Origin: Mimachlamys varia
Taxonomy: Eukaryota > Mollusca > Bivalvia > Pectinida > Pectinidae
Reading direction: 5' to 3'
DNA: 64,000 nucleotides
NCBI GenBank assembly: GCA_947623455.1
Contig: OX392527.1
Span: 8,924,001-8,988,000 of the forward strand
This document shows positions 34,190 to 46,026 of the stretch, piece after piece. Position numbers and translations under genes: made by a program. How positions within the stretch are numbered: position 1 is the first letter of the stretch; the number at the start of each line of letters is the position of its first letter. The notes below the pieces were generated by a model that did not search any database, had not been told where the DNA came from, and saw only the letters and a program-made list of their open reading frames with translations.

Positions 34190-35470
34190 ATCGAGAGACT
34201 CCATCCATCAAATGGAATGTGAATTTCAATATTCTTATGGACTCTGTGGAAAATTATGCCAGACAATGGATTAAACATGAACATTCTGAATCGGATTCAC
34301 TTTTAGAGTTTTGGAGTGAGTGAAGTCTCATGCCCTCTATCAAGAACATAATAAGCGGTTTGCGATACAAGATGAAAACCAAATGCAAAACGATATTTCT
34401 TGACCCCGAAAGATTTACATAATTCGGGTGGGGTTGTGTCTACAGACAAGGAATCTATTAACTCCATCAAAGATTTTCGAAAGATGAAATGCTTTCTAAC
34501 CATAGATCAGTTTGGAATTCTTTCAAGATACTCGTTAATGAGAAAGACGTTGACATATCTCGTCTATATCCGTTCATAAAATGCACAAGGATCCTTATAA
34601 GTAACGTTTTATCGCTGGTTTTATCATTGCTCAACCAAGCCGTTAACAAATCTTCTTACTACCAATCTTAGAGCCATTAAAACATTAAGTCTTATTGTGA
34701 CACTGTATGCTCCAGGAGTAGCATTAACGCGATGTGGATTTTGAAAAGTTCGGAATCTGCTGATCAGCCTTGGTCACCCCCTTCTCAACAATGTTTCGTC
34801 TATGTTTCCGTCCTGTACATTATCATATCACATACCAAACTAAAAGGAAAAAGAATGTCTTCAGTCTCTCATTATGAGAGCTTTCTTTCCCATGAAAGGT
34901 GGACAACGATACAAATTTTTGGTAATTTTGGAGCACACTTTGTAAAAAACACAACAGAAGCTAGGATGAAATATACTGAGAAAGATATAGAACGAATGAT
35001 TGAATTCCTGGTTGACACGATCTTTGTTGAGTTTTGAGGAAAGATTTTCCAGCAGCCTGTTGGTATTCCAATTGAAACACACTGTGCCCCACTCTTGGCT
35101 GACTTTTTTTTTATACGAGGACAGGTAACAAAACGGTGCCAAACCTTATAATGTGTTGCCTATAAACATCAAGACGTTTGTCTGACCTAGTCAATCATAC
35201 GTACCCTTCTGATCTTGAAATCAAGGACACAGCCGACTCCTATACTCCTCTTTACCTAAACTATGATCAACATGGACAGCTTACTACTAACTTGTACTAA
35301 GCTGTACAATATACACGGCGATTTCTATTTTACGATCGTGAACGTTCCATTTCTTGATAGAAACATCCCTGCCTCTCCATCCTATGGTATCTACAGTTCG
35401 CAGTTGATTCGTTATTATAGAGCTTGCTCTGAATATTGGTCGCTATCTTTGTCTCATCGAGAAATGGTCT
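34190..35470 (+). pseudogene. Decayed reverse transcriptase, copy 2
   Basis: Several pieces in different frames. Near 34200: 'YRETPSIKWNVNFNILMDSV'. At 34975-35105: 'YTEKDIERMIEFLVDTIFVE' followed by a GIPIETHCAPLLADFFF stretch, which corresponds to the RT palm motif normally starting GIPMGT, here mutated. At 35190-35290: 'SDLEIKDTADSY' and 'DQHGQLTTNLY'. At 35310-35470: 'DFYFTIVNVPFLDRNIPASP' and 'YGIYSSQLIRYYRACSEY'. The catalytic YxDD segment between the second and third pieces is missing, so there is an internal deletion as well as frameshifts. Same family as 33500-33800. Confidence 0.6.
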
Positions 35471-36099
35471 GAAGGGATGCTGGGTAGGCGCAAGTATTTT
35501 CTGGCCAGGCGATTCGGTACCATGGCTCGTGAGTTTGAGGCCCGTACAGGGCACGAGTAAAACATTGTCAAGTGGATTGAAACAGGACAGCCGGAGGGTT
35601 GAATGCATCAGAATGACATTTTCTCATTTTCCATCAAACTTTAAAATTAGACGAGTGTCATTCTTGAAGGAATCATTCTGATATGCATTTTGTTCCGCAT
35701 TATACAACACACTGGAAATGAATAATTCATTCGGTTTAAAATATCAAATTGCAGGTTTTCACAGCAACATAAAACAATGATAATGATAATTCGGAGGTTA
35801 AGACCGTGGCCCGTTCTAATTAATTTGCTATTAAACGTTGGTTCCTGCTTCCGATACATCGTCAGGGCATGCAAGACTGCGCCACAGGTCCATTAAACTT
35901 CCCGTACTACTAAAAAAACAAAAAAAACAAAAACAAAAAAAACAAAAAACAACAAAAAGCAAAAAAGGTCATAGTCTCAGATTTCTCAGTAGAACTCATT
36001 CAAAATATGTGTTCAAATAAGACGAGAGGACTTCTCCTAATACGACTAGACTGTGATCAAAATTTGGAACCTCAAACCGTGAAACAGATATATTCTTGA
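35471..36099. other. Spacer with A-rich tract
   Basis: An A/CA-rich stretch at about 35912-35966 may be the tail of a retroposed copy. No gene is supported. Confidence 0.5.
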
Positions 36100-38860
36100 C
36101 CTAGTTACATGTACCTTGGTCATTGGTAAATTCCTGGCTTAGGTAATCGATATATTTCTGCCCAACTTCTGCTACAAACGAGCTACCTGTGCCATCGGTA
36201 GATCCTGCTAGCCCAAGTTATATATACCTTAATCACCGGTAGTTTCCTGGCCGAGTCCAGTAAGATTGAACGACCTTTGTCACCAGTAAGTTCCTATCCC
36301 CCCCCCCCCCCCAAGATTCCAGGCCAAACACCCTAAGATCACACAACCTTAGTCACCGGTAGTTTCCTGGCCAAGTCCCACAAGATCCAACTATATTAGT
36401 CACCAGTAGTTTCCTGGCCAAGTCCCACAAGATCCAACTATATCAATCACCGCTAGTTTCCTGGCCAAGTCCCACAAGATCCGACTATATTAGTCACCGG
36501 TAGATTCCTGGCCAAGTCCCACACGATCCGACCATATTAGTCACCGGTAGTTTCCTGGCCAAGTCCCACAAGATCCAACTATATTAATCACCGGTAGATT
36601 CCTGGCCAAGTCCCACAAGATCCGACTATATTAATCACCGGTAGATTCCTGGCCAAGTCCCACAAGATCCGACTATATTAGTCACCGGTAGTTTCCTGGC
36701 CAAGTCCCACAAGATCCAACTATTTCAATCACCGGTAGTTTCCTGGCCAAGACCCACAAGATCCAACTATATCAATCACCGGTAGTTTCCTGGCCAAGTC
36801 CCACAAGATCCAACTATATTAATCATCGGTAGTTTCCTGGCCAAGTACCACAAGATCCGACTATATTAGTCACCGGTAGATTCCTGGCCAAGTCCCACAA
36901 GATCCAACTATATCAGTCACCGGTAGATTCCTGGCCAAGTCCCACAAGATCCGACTATATTAATCACCGGTAGATTCCTGGCCAAGTCCCACAAGATCCG
37001 ACTATATTAGTCACCAGTAGTTTCCTGGCCAAGTCCCACAAGATCCAACTATATCAATCACCGCTAGTTTCCTGGCCAAGTCCCACAAGATCCGACTATA
37101 TTAGTCACCGGTAGATTCCTGGCCAAGTCCCACACGATCCGACTATATTAGTCACCGGTAGTTTCCTGGCCAAGTCCCACAAGATCCAACTATATTAATC
37201 ACCGGTAGATTCCTGGCCAAGTCCCACAAGATCCGACTATATTAATCACCGGTAGATTCCTGGCCAAGTCCCACAAGATCCGACTATATTAGTCACCGGT
37301 AGTTTCCTGGCCAAGTCCCACAAGATCCAACTATTTCAATCACCGGTAGTTTCCTGGCCAAGTCCCACAAGATCCAACTATATCAATCACCGGTAGTTTC
37401 CTGGCCAAGTCCCACAAGATCCAACTATATTAATCACCGGTAGTTTCCTGGCCAAGTCCCACAAGATCCGACTATATTAGTCACCGGTAGATTCCTGGCC
37501 AAGTCCCACACGATCCGACTATATTAGTCACCAGTAGATTCCTGGCCAAGTCCCACAAGATCCGACTATATCAATCACCGGTAGTTTCCTGGCCAAGTCC
37601 CACACGATCCAACTATATTAGTCACCAGTAGATTCCTGGCCAAGTCCCACAAGATCCGACTATATCAATCACCGGTAGTTTCCTGGCCAAGTCCCACAAG
37701 ATCCAACTATATCAGTCACCGGTAGATTCCTGGCCAAGTCCCACAAGATCCGACTATATTAATCACCGGTAGATTCCTGGCCAAGTCCCACAAGATCCGA
37801 CTATATTAATCACCGGTAGATTCCTTGCCAAGTCCCACAAGATCCGACTATATTAGTCACCGGTAGTTTCCTGGCCAAGACCCACAAGATCCAACTATAT
37901 CAATCACCGGTAGTTTCCTGGCCAAGTCCCACAAGATCCAACTATATCAATCACCGGTAGTTTCCTGGCCAAGTCCCACAAGATCCAACTATATTAATCA
38001 CCGGTAGATTCCTGGCCAAGTCCCACAGGATCCGACTATATTAGTCACCGGTAGATTCCTGGCCAAGTCCCACACGATCCGACTATATTAGTCACCAGTA
38101 GATTCCTGGCCAAGTCCCACAAGATCCGACAATATCAATCACCGGTAGTTTCCTGGCCAAGTCCCACAAGATCCAACTATATCAATCACCGGTAGATTCC
38201 TGGCCAAGTCCCACAAGATCCGACTATATTAGTCACCGGTAGTTTCCTGGCCACGTCTCACAAGATCCGACTATATCAGTCACCGGTAGTTTCCTGGCCA
38301 AGTCCCACAAGATCCGACTATATTAGTCACCGGTAGTTTCCTGGCCACGTCTCACAAGATCCGACTATATTAGTCACCAGTAGATTCCTGGCCAAGTCCC
38401 ACAAGATCCGACAATATCAATCACCGGTAGTTTCCTGGCCACGTCTCACAAGATCCGACTATATTAGTCACCGTTAGTTTCCTGGCCAAGTCCCACAAGA
38501 TCCGACTATATTAGTCACCGGTAGATTCCTGGCCAAGTCCCACAAGATCCAACTATATTAGTCACCGGTAGATTCCTGGCCAAGTCCCACAAGATCCAAC
38601 TATATTAGTCACCGGTAGTTTCCTGGCCAAGTCCCACAAGATCCGACTATATTAGTCACCGGTAGATTCCTGGCCAAGTCCCACAAGATCCGACTATATT
38701 AGTCACCGGTAGATTCCTGGCCAAGTCCCACAAGATCCAACTATATTAGTCACCGGTAGTTTCCTGGCCAAGTCCCGCAAGATCCGACTACATTAGTCAC
38801 CGGTAGTTTCCTGGCCAAGTCCCACAAGATCCGACTATATTAATCACCGGTAGATTCTAT
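36100..38860. repeat. 47-bp minisatellite, about 56 units, decayed left edge
   Basis: The unit contains 'CACCGGTAGTTTCCTGGCCA', 'AGTCCCACAAGATCC' and 'ACTATATTAGT'. The first 250 bases are divergent units with a C run (about 36298-36312), after which units are uniform. A higher-order period of 611 bp (13 units) is marked by the rare 'CGCTAG' variant at 36451 and 37062. Confidence 0.95.
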
Positions 38861-39248
38861 GTCAACTGATTTTACTAGTCTACGAAATGGTTTTCATCAA
38901 ATCATGTTTAGAAAAAAGTTTCAGTTTTAAAATGGACACTTGCTTTCTTTTATCTGTAATGACCGCCATATAGAAAATTACTTATGCACAAACATTATTA
39001 TGGTGTTCAATGTGATTAAATGTGTTCAGACGTCGTTCTCACTGAGCTGGTACATCTTGAGAGAATAAGCCTTTTAAACGTGTTTATTATCGAATGAAAT
39101 GGAAAACGAACTTGTCAACAAAACAGTGATTTGATCTTGTCTAGTTTGAGCCGGTAAATATATATGGCTATGTACGGTGGCTGTTTGATACATGTAAGTT
39201 GCGAACCTTGTATAGAAATTCAGCAGGGCTGTCGTTTCACAGCCCTTC
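38861..39248. other. Spacer, no gene seen
   Basis: AT-rich single-copy sequence with no recognisable motif. Confidence 0.5.
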
Positions 39249-39546
39249 TATTAGACATTTCCGATGTTCTGGTACACGGTGTACCGACCCGGACACGGAC
39301 GCCGACTACAGTTTAATTGGGGGTCGTTTCAAATATATATTTGTATGGACAGTAATCAAATACTAGAACTTGGTTTTTAAGTGCCGGTATGTTTATAACA
39401 TGCCTATTCGTTTTCAATATTAATACAAAGTATCCATTTCGAATCGTACGACAAACAAACACATGTAATATTACCACAGCTTCATATGATACATATACCC
39501 CAGGTATATGTGTGTAATATGACGAGGAAAAGTGAAAATGATAATG

Positions 39547-39620
39547 CCGTCGTAGGGGCTCGAACCCGCGACCCTTGGCTCTTCTGCCCGATGCTCTACC
39601 GACTGAGCTAAAGGGAAATT
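39547..39620 (-). repeat. tRNA-derived sequence (SINE head or pseudo-tRNA)
   Basis: On the minus strand, 'TTTAGCTCAGTCGGTAGAGC' is an excellent D-arm and box A, and 'GCGGGTTCGAGCCCC' an excellent box B. The T stem and anticodon stem pair poorly and no acceptor stem forms, so a working tRNA gene is unlikely. The pol III promoter boxes look intact. Confidence 0.6.
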
Positions 39621-40116
39621 CCATACGGCTTGAAAGGCAACCTAATTAATGGTCATTTTAAACATGTATACGGGTAAACGAAATGACCTCTATTTGTCGC
39701 ACACTAGCGGTCGCTAAGCTACACACCATGTTGATGTTGAAGCACGCGTGGCAAGTCCGCAGTGTTGCACTATCGAAAAAATAGGGAGAAATGTTACCAT
39801 GTGCGTTTGATTTATTCTTTTTTTTTCAAATATACGTATCTTTAAGCCTATCCCTTTCAAATGAAAAGTCGACATCACAAATCTCTACGATTGATGAAAT
39901 ATACCACATATTTATTTCGTATAATTTTAGGTATGACGTTGGCATTATGTGTATCGTTCATGTATGTATGTATACTTGTTTTGCCAATACACGAAATGGC
40001 ACAAATAAACATGTAAACATACATGTACATATAGGTAGAGCGGCAAACATGCATTAAATAATTAATCTATTTATTAGATATTCAATAATTTAATTGATAG
40101 AGTGGAGAGTGAAAAC

Positions 40117-40262
40117 AATCATAGAATACCAAAGCGTCAACAAAACCATTATCTGAACTCAAAATCGATTAAACTAGGGGCAAAATAGGAACAAAGGAAA
40201 GATTTAAATGGAGACTCTCGTAAAAGCGCAAGAGAATAAGACCAGGTTTTCCGGAAGAGTAA
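40117..40262 (+). repeat. Dispersed copy of the element flanking the 46-bp unit
   Basis: Begins 'AGAATACCAAAGCGTCAAC' (one 46-bp unit), then 'AAAATCGATTAAACTAGGGG' and 'GCAAGAGAATAAGACCAGG'. It matches the inverted copy at 33885-34072 and the right flank of the array ending at 32503. Confidence 0.8.
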
Positions 40263-40599
40263 ACAAATATTTCCGTAATGGCGTTTCTTTATAGCTATTC
40301 GCACCCATACTTCAGTGTTGTCAAATACACGTGTGTGAGGTTATGTGTACGTACAATGCACGTGAATTTATAGCGTTCATCGGCGAGAAGCTAGTATCAG
40401 ACAACGCCTGTGAATTCGAAACAAATAGTTTTTGAGACGACCCCCAATTTACCAGTAGTCTGCGTCCGTATACCTGAACATCGGAAATGTCTATTATACT
40501 TACTCTTTAAGGCGTTGAACCCGACGATTGGTGTCATTTGATCAGTTTATGTCGAAGAGGTAGCACTTTAAAGTAAACAAGGCAAGTGGCTTTCGCAAA

Positions 40600-41577
40600 A
40601 TGGACGAAATCGCTGAAAGAGCAGTGATTTAATATTTGCATAAGAATATATGAGCATATCCATACTGATATGATAGCGATGCCCCTTTATATGCAACCGT
40701 GAAAAGGTGGGTGGCGGAATTTAAACATGCCAGGCAGAGCCTTGAATGCCTCTCTCTGTTACAACAACAATAAGCATGGCCAATAACGTCCAGGATATTG
40801 TAATGGCTGACAGGCGAGTTACAGAATGATATATAGCCAATATTCCTGTAGCTGCGATTTCACAGGAGAGAGTACATTCCATTCCTACGGAAGATCTTGC
40901 AACAAGGAAGCTCCCAGGCCGTTGGGTACCTTAACTTCTGTTAGTTGGTCAGAGGCACAACAGGCGGACTTGGCCGCGTACTAATCTGAACCTTTAAGGG
41001 CCATATCATGATAACCTTCTGCAGTGGTTTATAACAAGGGATGAACGTGGGTTCACACAAGATACCAAATAACAGTATAAACAATAAAAGCACCACCGTC
41101 CACCCCAACCAAAGTGGGCAGAGACTGTTCAATCAGCTGGAAAGGTTATGACCTCGGTTTTCTGGGATGCGGATGATAGATTATCTGCTAAAAGGAAGAT
41201 GTATCAACGACGTTTATTATGCCTCACTTGTTAGGCGGATGAGAAAAAAATAAGTTCAAGCACTGCGGAAAACTCAGTAATAGTGTGTTGATTCACCAGG
41301 ACAATGTTCTCAAATCTGTCATCGCCATGTCTGCCATTAACGATTGCACTTCTTATTGATTTGGAATTCTCCTTTGTCGACTGATATCACTCCATCAGAC
41401 TACTATCTATTTCCAAAATTGAAAAAGGCGTATCGATACCCACTTCCGATCATACATGCAGTGGGGGACTTTCTGAACGGTCAAGAAAAACGTTTCTTTA
41501 AAAGTGGCATTGGAGTCCTTTAACATCACTGGCTAAAGAGTAAAGTAGATACTGAAGGGGATGCTGTTGAAAAATAA
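40600..41577 (+). pseudogene. Mariner transposase, many stops and frameshifts
   Basis: A Tc1/mariner-superfamily cut-and-paste transposase reduced to a fossil. It starts 'MDEIAERAVI' at the ATG at 40600 and soon meets a stop. After frame changes it reads 'APLYATVKRWVAEFKHARQS' (DNA-binding helix region), 'VFWDADDRLSAKRK' (around the second catalytic Asp), 'HQDN' as a fragment, then 'PSDYYLFPKLKKAYRY' and 'DFLNGQEKRFFKSGI' near the C-terminus, and ends 'DTEGDAVEK' with a TAA at 41575. The spacing fits a full-length mariner of about 340 residues. I could not find convincing terminal inverted repeats. Confidence 0.85.
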
Positions 41578-42024
41578 TGCAATATGTCCGCATTAAATGA
41601 AACCCTTATCCTTCATAAAGTTTGATAGATATATGAAATGGAAAAGATAAATGCTCAGCAAAATGCCACATAGATTCTTATCTTAGACCCGTACATTGAT
41701 TACTTAACAAAAATGAATCGGAAATGTCTCAGAATTTTGGAAGTCTATAGAGTATTTAAATGTCATCAATGATCTCAATATTGAAGGTACACTGTATGCA
41801 TTAGTGATGGATCGAAAAAAAATAATTAAGTGCTATAATATCTTCTTTTCCACAGATTTAACAATAGAAGGTGCGACAGAAAGAGGTTAACGTGGAGAAT
41901 AAACGGTTGGTTTCCTATTGTGTTTTGAATAAAACGCTATTTACTTTAAGTTAGAGGTCGCAGAGTGAGATTTTGATTTTGATTAAGAACAAATTTAGAG
42001 TCTCTTTCGATAAGGATGAAAAAG
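41578..42024. other. Spacer, no gene seen
   Basis: AT-rich sequence downstream of the mariner pseudogene, which may include its 3' flank. No other feature. Confidence 0.5.
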
Positions 42025-42165
42025 GGATGGTTGGATGGTGCAGTGGATAGGGCACTTGCCTTTCACCAAGGCGACCGGGATAAGAGTGATTCATATACGT
42101 TGGATAACTTGTTTCATAATTGTTGTAAAATAAATAAAGTTTGAATATTTTAAGGATGAAAACCT
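42025..42165 (+). mobile_element. tRNA-Glu-like SINE, decayed
   Basis: 'GATGGTGCAGTGGATAGGGC' supplies box A, and 'GCCTTTCACCAAGGC' resembles a Glu anticodon arm with anticodon TTC. The box B region ('GACCGGGATAAGAGTGATTC') is degraded. A short AT-rich tail with 'AAATAAATAAAG' follows. Best read as a truncated tRNA-derived SINE. Confidence 0.5.
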
Positions 42166-42212
42166 AGAACACTGACTAGTCAGTTTTTTTATCTGACAAA
42201 CACCAGTTAACA

Positions 42213-44460
42213 CTTGGACAATGAGACCCATTCCCAACCGCCATGCATGACTTGGACAATGAGACCCCTATCCCAACCGTCATGCCTGACTTGGACAATG
42301 AGACCCCTATCCCAACCGCCATGCCAGACTTGGACAATGAGACCCCTATCCAAACCGCCATGCCTGACTTGGACAATGAGACCCCCTATCCCAACCGCCA
42401 TGCCAGACTTGGACAATGAGACCCCTATCCAAACAGCCATGCCAGACTTGGACAATGAGACCCCTATCCAAACCGCCATGCCAGACTTGGACAATGAGAC
42501 CCATTCCCAACCGCCATGCCTGACTTGGACAATGAGACCCCTATCCCAACCGCCATGAATGACTTGGACAATGAGACCCCTATCCCAACCGCCATGCCAG
42601 ACTTGGACAATGAGACCCCTATCCCAACCGCCATGCATGACTTGGACAATGAGACCCCTATCCCAACCGCCATGCATGACTTGGACAATGAGACCCCCCT
42701 ATCCCAACCGCCATGCCAGACTTGGACAATGAGACCCCCCTATCCCAACCGCCATGCATGACTTGGACAATGAGACCCCTATCCCAACCGCCATGCCTGA
42801 CTTGGACAATGAGACCCCTATCCCAACCGCCATGCATGACTTGGACAATGAGACCCCCCTATCCCAACCGTCATGCATGACTTGGACAATGAGACCCCTA
42901 TCCCAACCGCCATGCCAGACTTGGACAATGAGACCCCCTATCCCAACCGTCATGCATGACTTGGACAATGAGACCCCTATCCCAACCGCCATGCCAGACT
43001 TGGATAATGAGACCCCCTATCCCAACCGTCATGCATGACTTGGACAATGAGACCCCTATCCCAACCGTCATGCATGACTTGGACAATGAGACCCCTCTAT
43101 CCCAACCGCCATGCCTGGCTTGGACAATGAGACCCCTCTATCCCAACCGCCATGCCTGACTTGGACAATGAGACCCCCCTATCCCAACCGCCATGCCTGA
43201 CTTGGACAATGATACCCCCCTATCCCAACCGCCATGCCTGACTTGAACAATGAGACCCCCCTATCCCAACCGCCATGCCTGACTTGGACAATGAGACCCC
43301 CTTATCCCAACCACCATGCCTGACTTGGACAATGAGACCCCCCTATCCCAACCGCCATGCATGACTTGGACAATGAGACCCCTATCCAAACCGCCATGCC
43401 AGACTTGGACAATGAGACCCCTATCCCAACCGCCATGCATGACTTGGACAATGAGACCCCTCTATCCCAACCGCCATGCCTGACTTGGACAATGAGACCC
43501 CTCTATCCCAACCGCCATACCTGACTTGGACAATGAGACCCCCCTATCCCAACCGCCATGCCTGACTTGGACAATGATACCCCCCTATCCCAACCGCCAT
43601 GCCTGACTTGGACAATGAGACCCCCCTATCCCAACCGCCATGCCTGACTTGGACAATGAGACCCCCTGTCCCAACCGCCATGCCTGACTTGGACAATGAG
43701 ACCCCCCTATCCCAACCGCCATGCCTGACTTGGACAATGAGACCCCCCTATCCCAACCACCATGCCTGACTTGGACAATGAAACCCCCCTATCCCAGCCG
43801 CCATGCCTGACTTGGACAATGATACCCCCCTATCCCAACCGCCATGCCTGACTTGGACAATGAGACCCCCCTATCCCAACCGCCATGCCTGACTTGGACA
43901 ATTAGACCCCCCTATCCCAACCGCCATGCCTGACTTGGACAATGAGACCCCCCTATCCCAACCGCCATGCCTGACTTGGACAATGAGACCCCCCTATCCT
44001 AACCGCCATGCCTGACTTGGACAATGAGACCCCCCTATCCCAACCGCCATGCATGACTTGGACAATGATACCCCTATTCCAACCGCCATACCTGACTTGG
44101 ACAATGAGACCCCTATCCAAACCGCCATGCCTGACTTGGACAATGAGACCCCCCTATCCCAGCCGCCATGCCTGACCTGGACAATGAGACCCCTATCCAC
44201 ACCGCCATGCCTGACTTGGACAATGATACCCCTATCCACACCGCCATGCCTGACTTGGACAATGAGACCCCTATCCCAACCGCCATGCCTGACTTGGACA
44301 ATGAGACCCACCTATCCCATTCGCCATGCCTGACTTGGACAATGAGACCCCCTATCCCAACCGCCATGCCTGACTTGGACAATGAGACCCCTATCCCAAC
44401 CGCCATGCCAGACTTGGACAATGAGACCCCCTATCCCAACCGCCATCCCCGCATTGAACA
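42213..44460. repeat. 39-42-bp minisatellite, about 56 units
   Basis: The unit reads 'GACTTGGACAATGAGACCCC' then 'TATCCCAACCGCCATGCCT'. Unit length varies because the C run after 'GAGA' is three to six bases long, which shifts the frame from unit to unit. The runs are longest in the middle (about 43.2-44.0 kb). ORFs over the array are by-products. Confidence 0.95.
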
Positions 44461-45635
44461 ATGACATTAGAATCGCAGGGGCAATGAAGCATAAGTCGAT
44501 CTATTCCTTATTGGGGGATGTGTTAGTAGCTAGTGGCTCTGTCACCCGAGGATACAGAACCCTTTATGTCTAAATTATGCTATGGTCTTCAGACATCTGC
44601 TCCTATAATCCTTCCTCTGTTACGGGACTTGTGCACGTATATAGCTATGACATGTATCAGAATAATCTTGAAATGCTTTAACAGAATTAAATATACATTT
44701 GTTTAATATAATTACCACTTCTAACTACAATGTACCACAACCATAATGTTTATATATGGCATTTGGTTTCCATAGGCATGAAAATAGACCCTTTTCACAA
44801 TCGCTGTTTGTTGTTATCTCCCTTGCCACTGTGATACCCAGAACGAGGCGGAGGTTGTAGGAATAATTTCCGGTTTGATATTGAGTTGTGAGTTGTAAAC
44901 ACATGAATCACAAACAGATATATATACAGTCAAGAAGGCGACAAAGTGTTGACATATACATGTCGGCCATGACCACTTGTACATATTAAAGAGTGTACTG
45001 TAGCAAATGCTATCACACTCATCAGTCAATATTACGGCATGCTGCTTTTTACCGTTACTTGACAAGGGCACATATGTTCAAGACGTCACAGGTACACATA
45101 GGGTGCTGAAAATGGGTATGACTCCCGTTGACGGCAAAAACTTAAATACCTCATCAAGTAAACTAAATCGATAGAAATTATTGCACAGTCAAAGTCACTT
45201 AAAACTATCCGAATGTTGAACTTTCCCGAAAATAGAAAATAAAAATGATCATAAATACTATTGCTAGATAATGTATTAATACATTACATATGTATTGTAT
45301 TCTTATACGAGACATTATGCTTTCATACAGTTTATTTTTTTAATCTTGAAAGTTGGCTAATGGGCAAATTTTGAACTGTTTCAATGTCAATATTTAATGA
45401 TTTCTCAATTCATGCAACCTGTATTTTAATAATGTAAAACACAGATTGTTAAAATCTTTTCACATGCTTTCATGGTATAAAGTCTTCAGGTAATCTGATT
45501 AAACTTGACAGAGAAATAAGGAGCTTTGTTGTTCAGAATAGTGAACCGTCCAGATTAAACTGAATAAGGTAGTGTTTTTATGGTTTGGTTTTAAGCGTAT
45601 TAGCTCATTTATCTTATTCGAGCATTTTTCACACT
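44461..45635. other. Spacer with one dispersed repeat
   Basis: AT-rich. Apart from the segment at 44796-44877 that recurs inverted at about 50820-50925, nothing is recognised. Confidence 0.5.
44796..44877 (-). repeat. Dispersed repeat, inverted relative to 50820-50925
   Basis: On the minus strand it contains 'TACAACCTCCGCCTCGTTCT' and 'AGCGATTGTGAAAAG', matched on the plus strand at 50842-50863 ('TACAACCTCCGCCTCGTTTT') and 50895-50910 ('GGCGATTGTGAAACT'). Confidence 0.65.
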
Positions 45636-46026
45636 TTAAAGGCCCAATATACGTAACTTCAGGGAAATTTTCGTGATCCTGAAACATTTTGAAAAAAATC
45701 CAGTTGATAATCATACAAAAATAAGCCTAAAACGAAGTAAACCTGAGCGGTAACTAATAAGAAACTTGACAGAAAAATCAAAAGAATTGAAAATAATTCA
45801 GGTGTGGTCAACTTCAACAACAAGCCGAAGTTAGAAGACAGTTCAAAATGGACGCGTGTTTACAAATACCCAGTTTCAACTGCTGTTGCACCGGCAACCG
45901 CGTAAGAATTCATCTTGAATATTGCTCATATCATTTAATCTTAACTAAATCTATAGATATAAAACATTATTATAGGCTTGATTTTCGCTTCAAGTTTTGC
46001 CGAAATTTACGTATATTGGGCTTTAA
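45636..46026. mobile_element. TTAA-flanked MITE, 391 bp
   Basis: The left end 'TTAAAGGCCCAATATACGTA' and right end 'TACGTATATTGGGCTTTAA' are inverted copies, each with TTAA. The first 200 bases match the left part of 20124-23454 ('CTGAGCGGTAACTAATAAGA', 'GAATTGAAAATAATTC'), and the last 55 match its right end ('CTTCAAGTTTTGCCGAAA'). No coding capacity of its own. Confidence 0.75.

Larger units (their letters stand above)
39249..40500. mobile_element. Putative non-autonomous TIR element, about 1.25 kb
   Basis: The left end (39249-39330) contains 'TAGACATTTCCGATGTTC', 'GACGCCGACTAC' and 'AATTGGGGGTCGTTTC'. The right end (about 40433-40497) holds the inverted counterparts 'GACGACCCCCAATTT', 'GTAGTCTGCGTCC' and 'GAACATCGGAAATGTCTA'. 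The left arm has about 20 extra bases including the palindrome 'GGTACACGGTGTACC'. Inside are a tRNA-like sequence and the fragment shared with the 46-bp array. No transposase. Confidence 0.65.

Noticed and set aside
39547..39620. Functional tRNA gene on the minus strand
   Set aside because: The A and B boxes are good, but the T and anticodon stems do not pair and there is no acceptor stem.
42176..44464. ORFs with periodic 'DLDNETPIPTAMP'-like peptides
   Set aside because: By-products of the 39-42-bp array. The frame changes with the C-run length.
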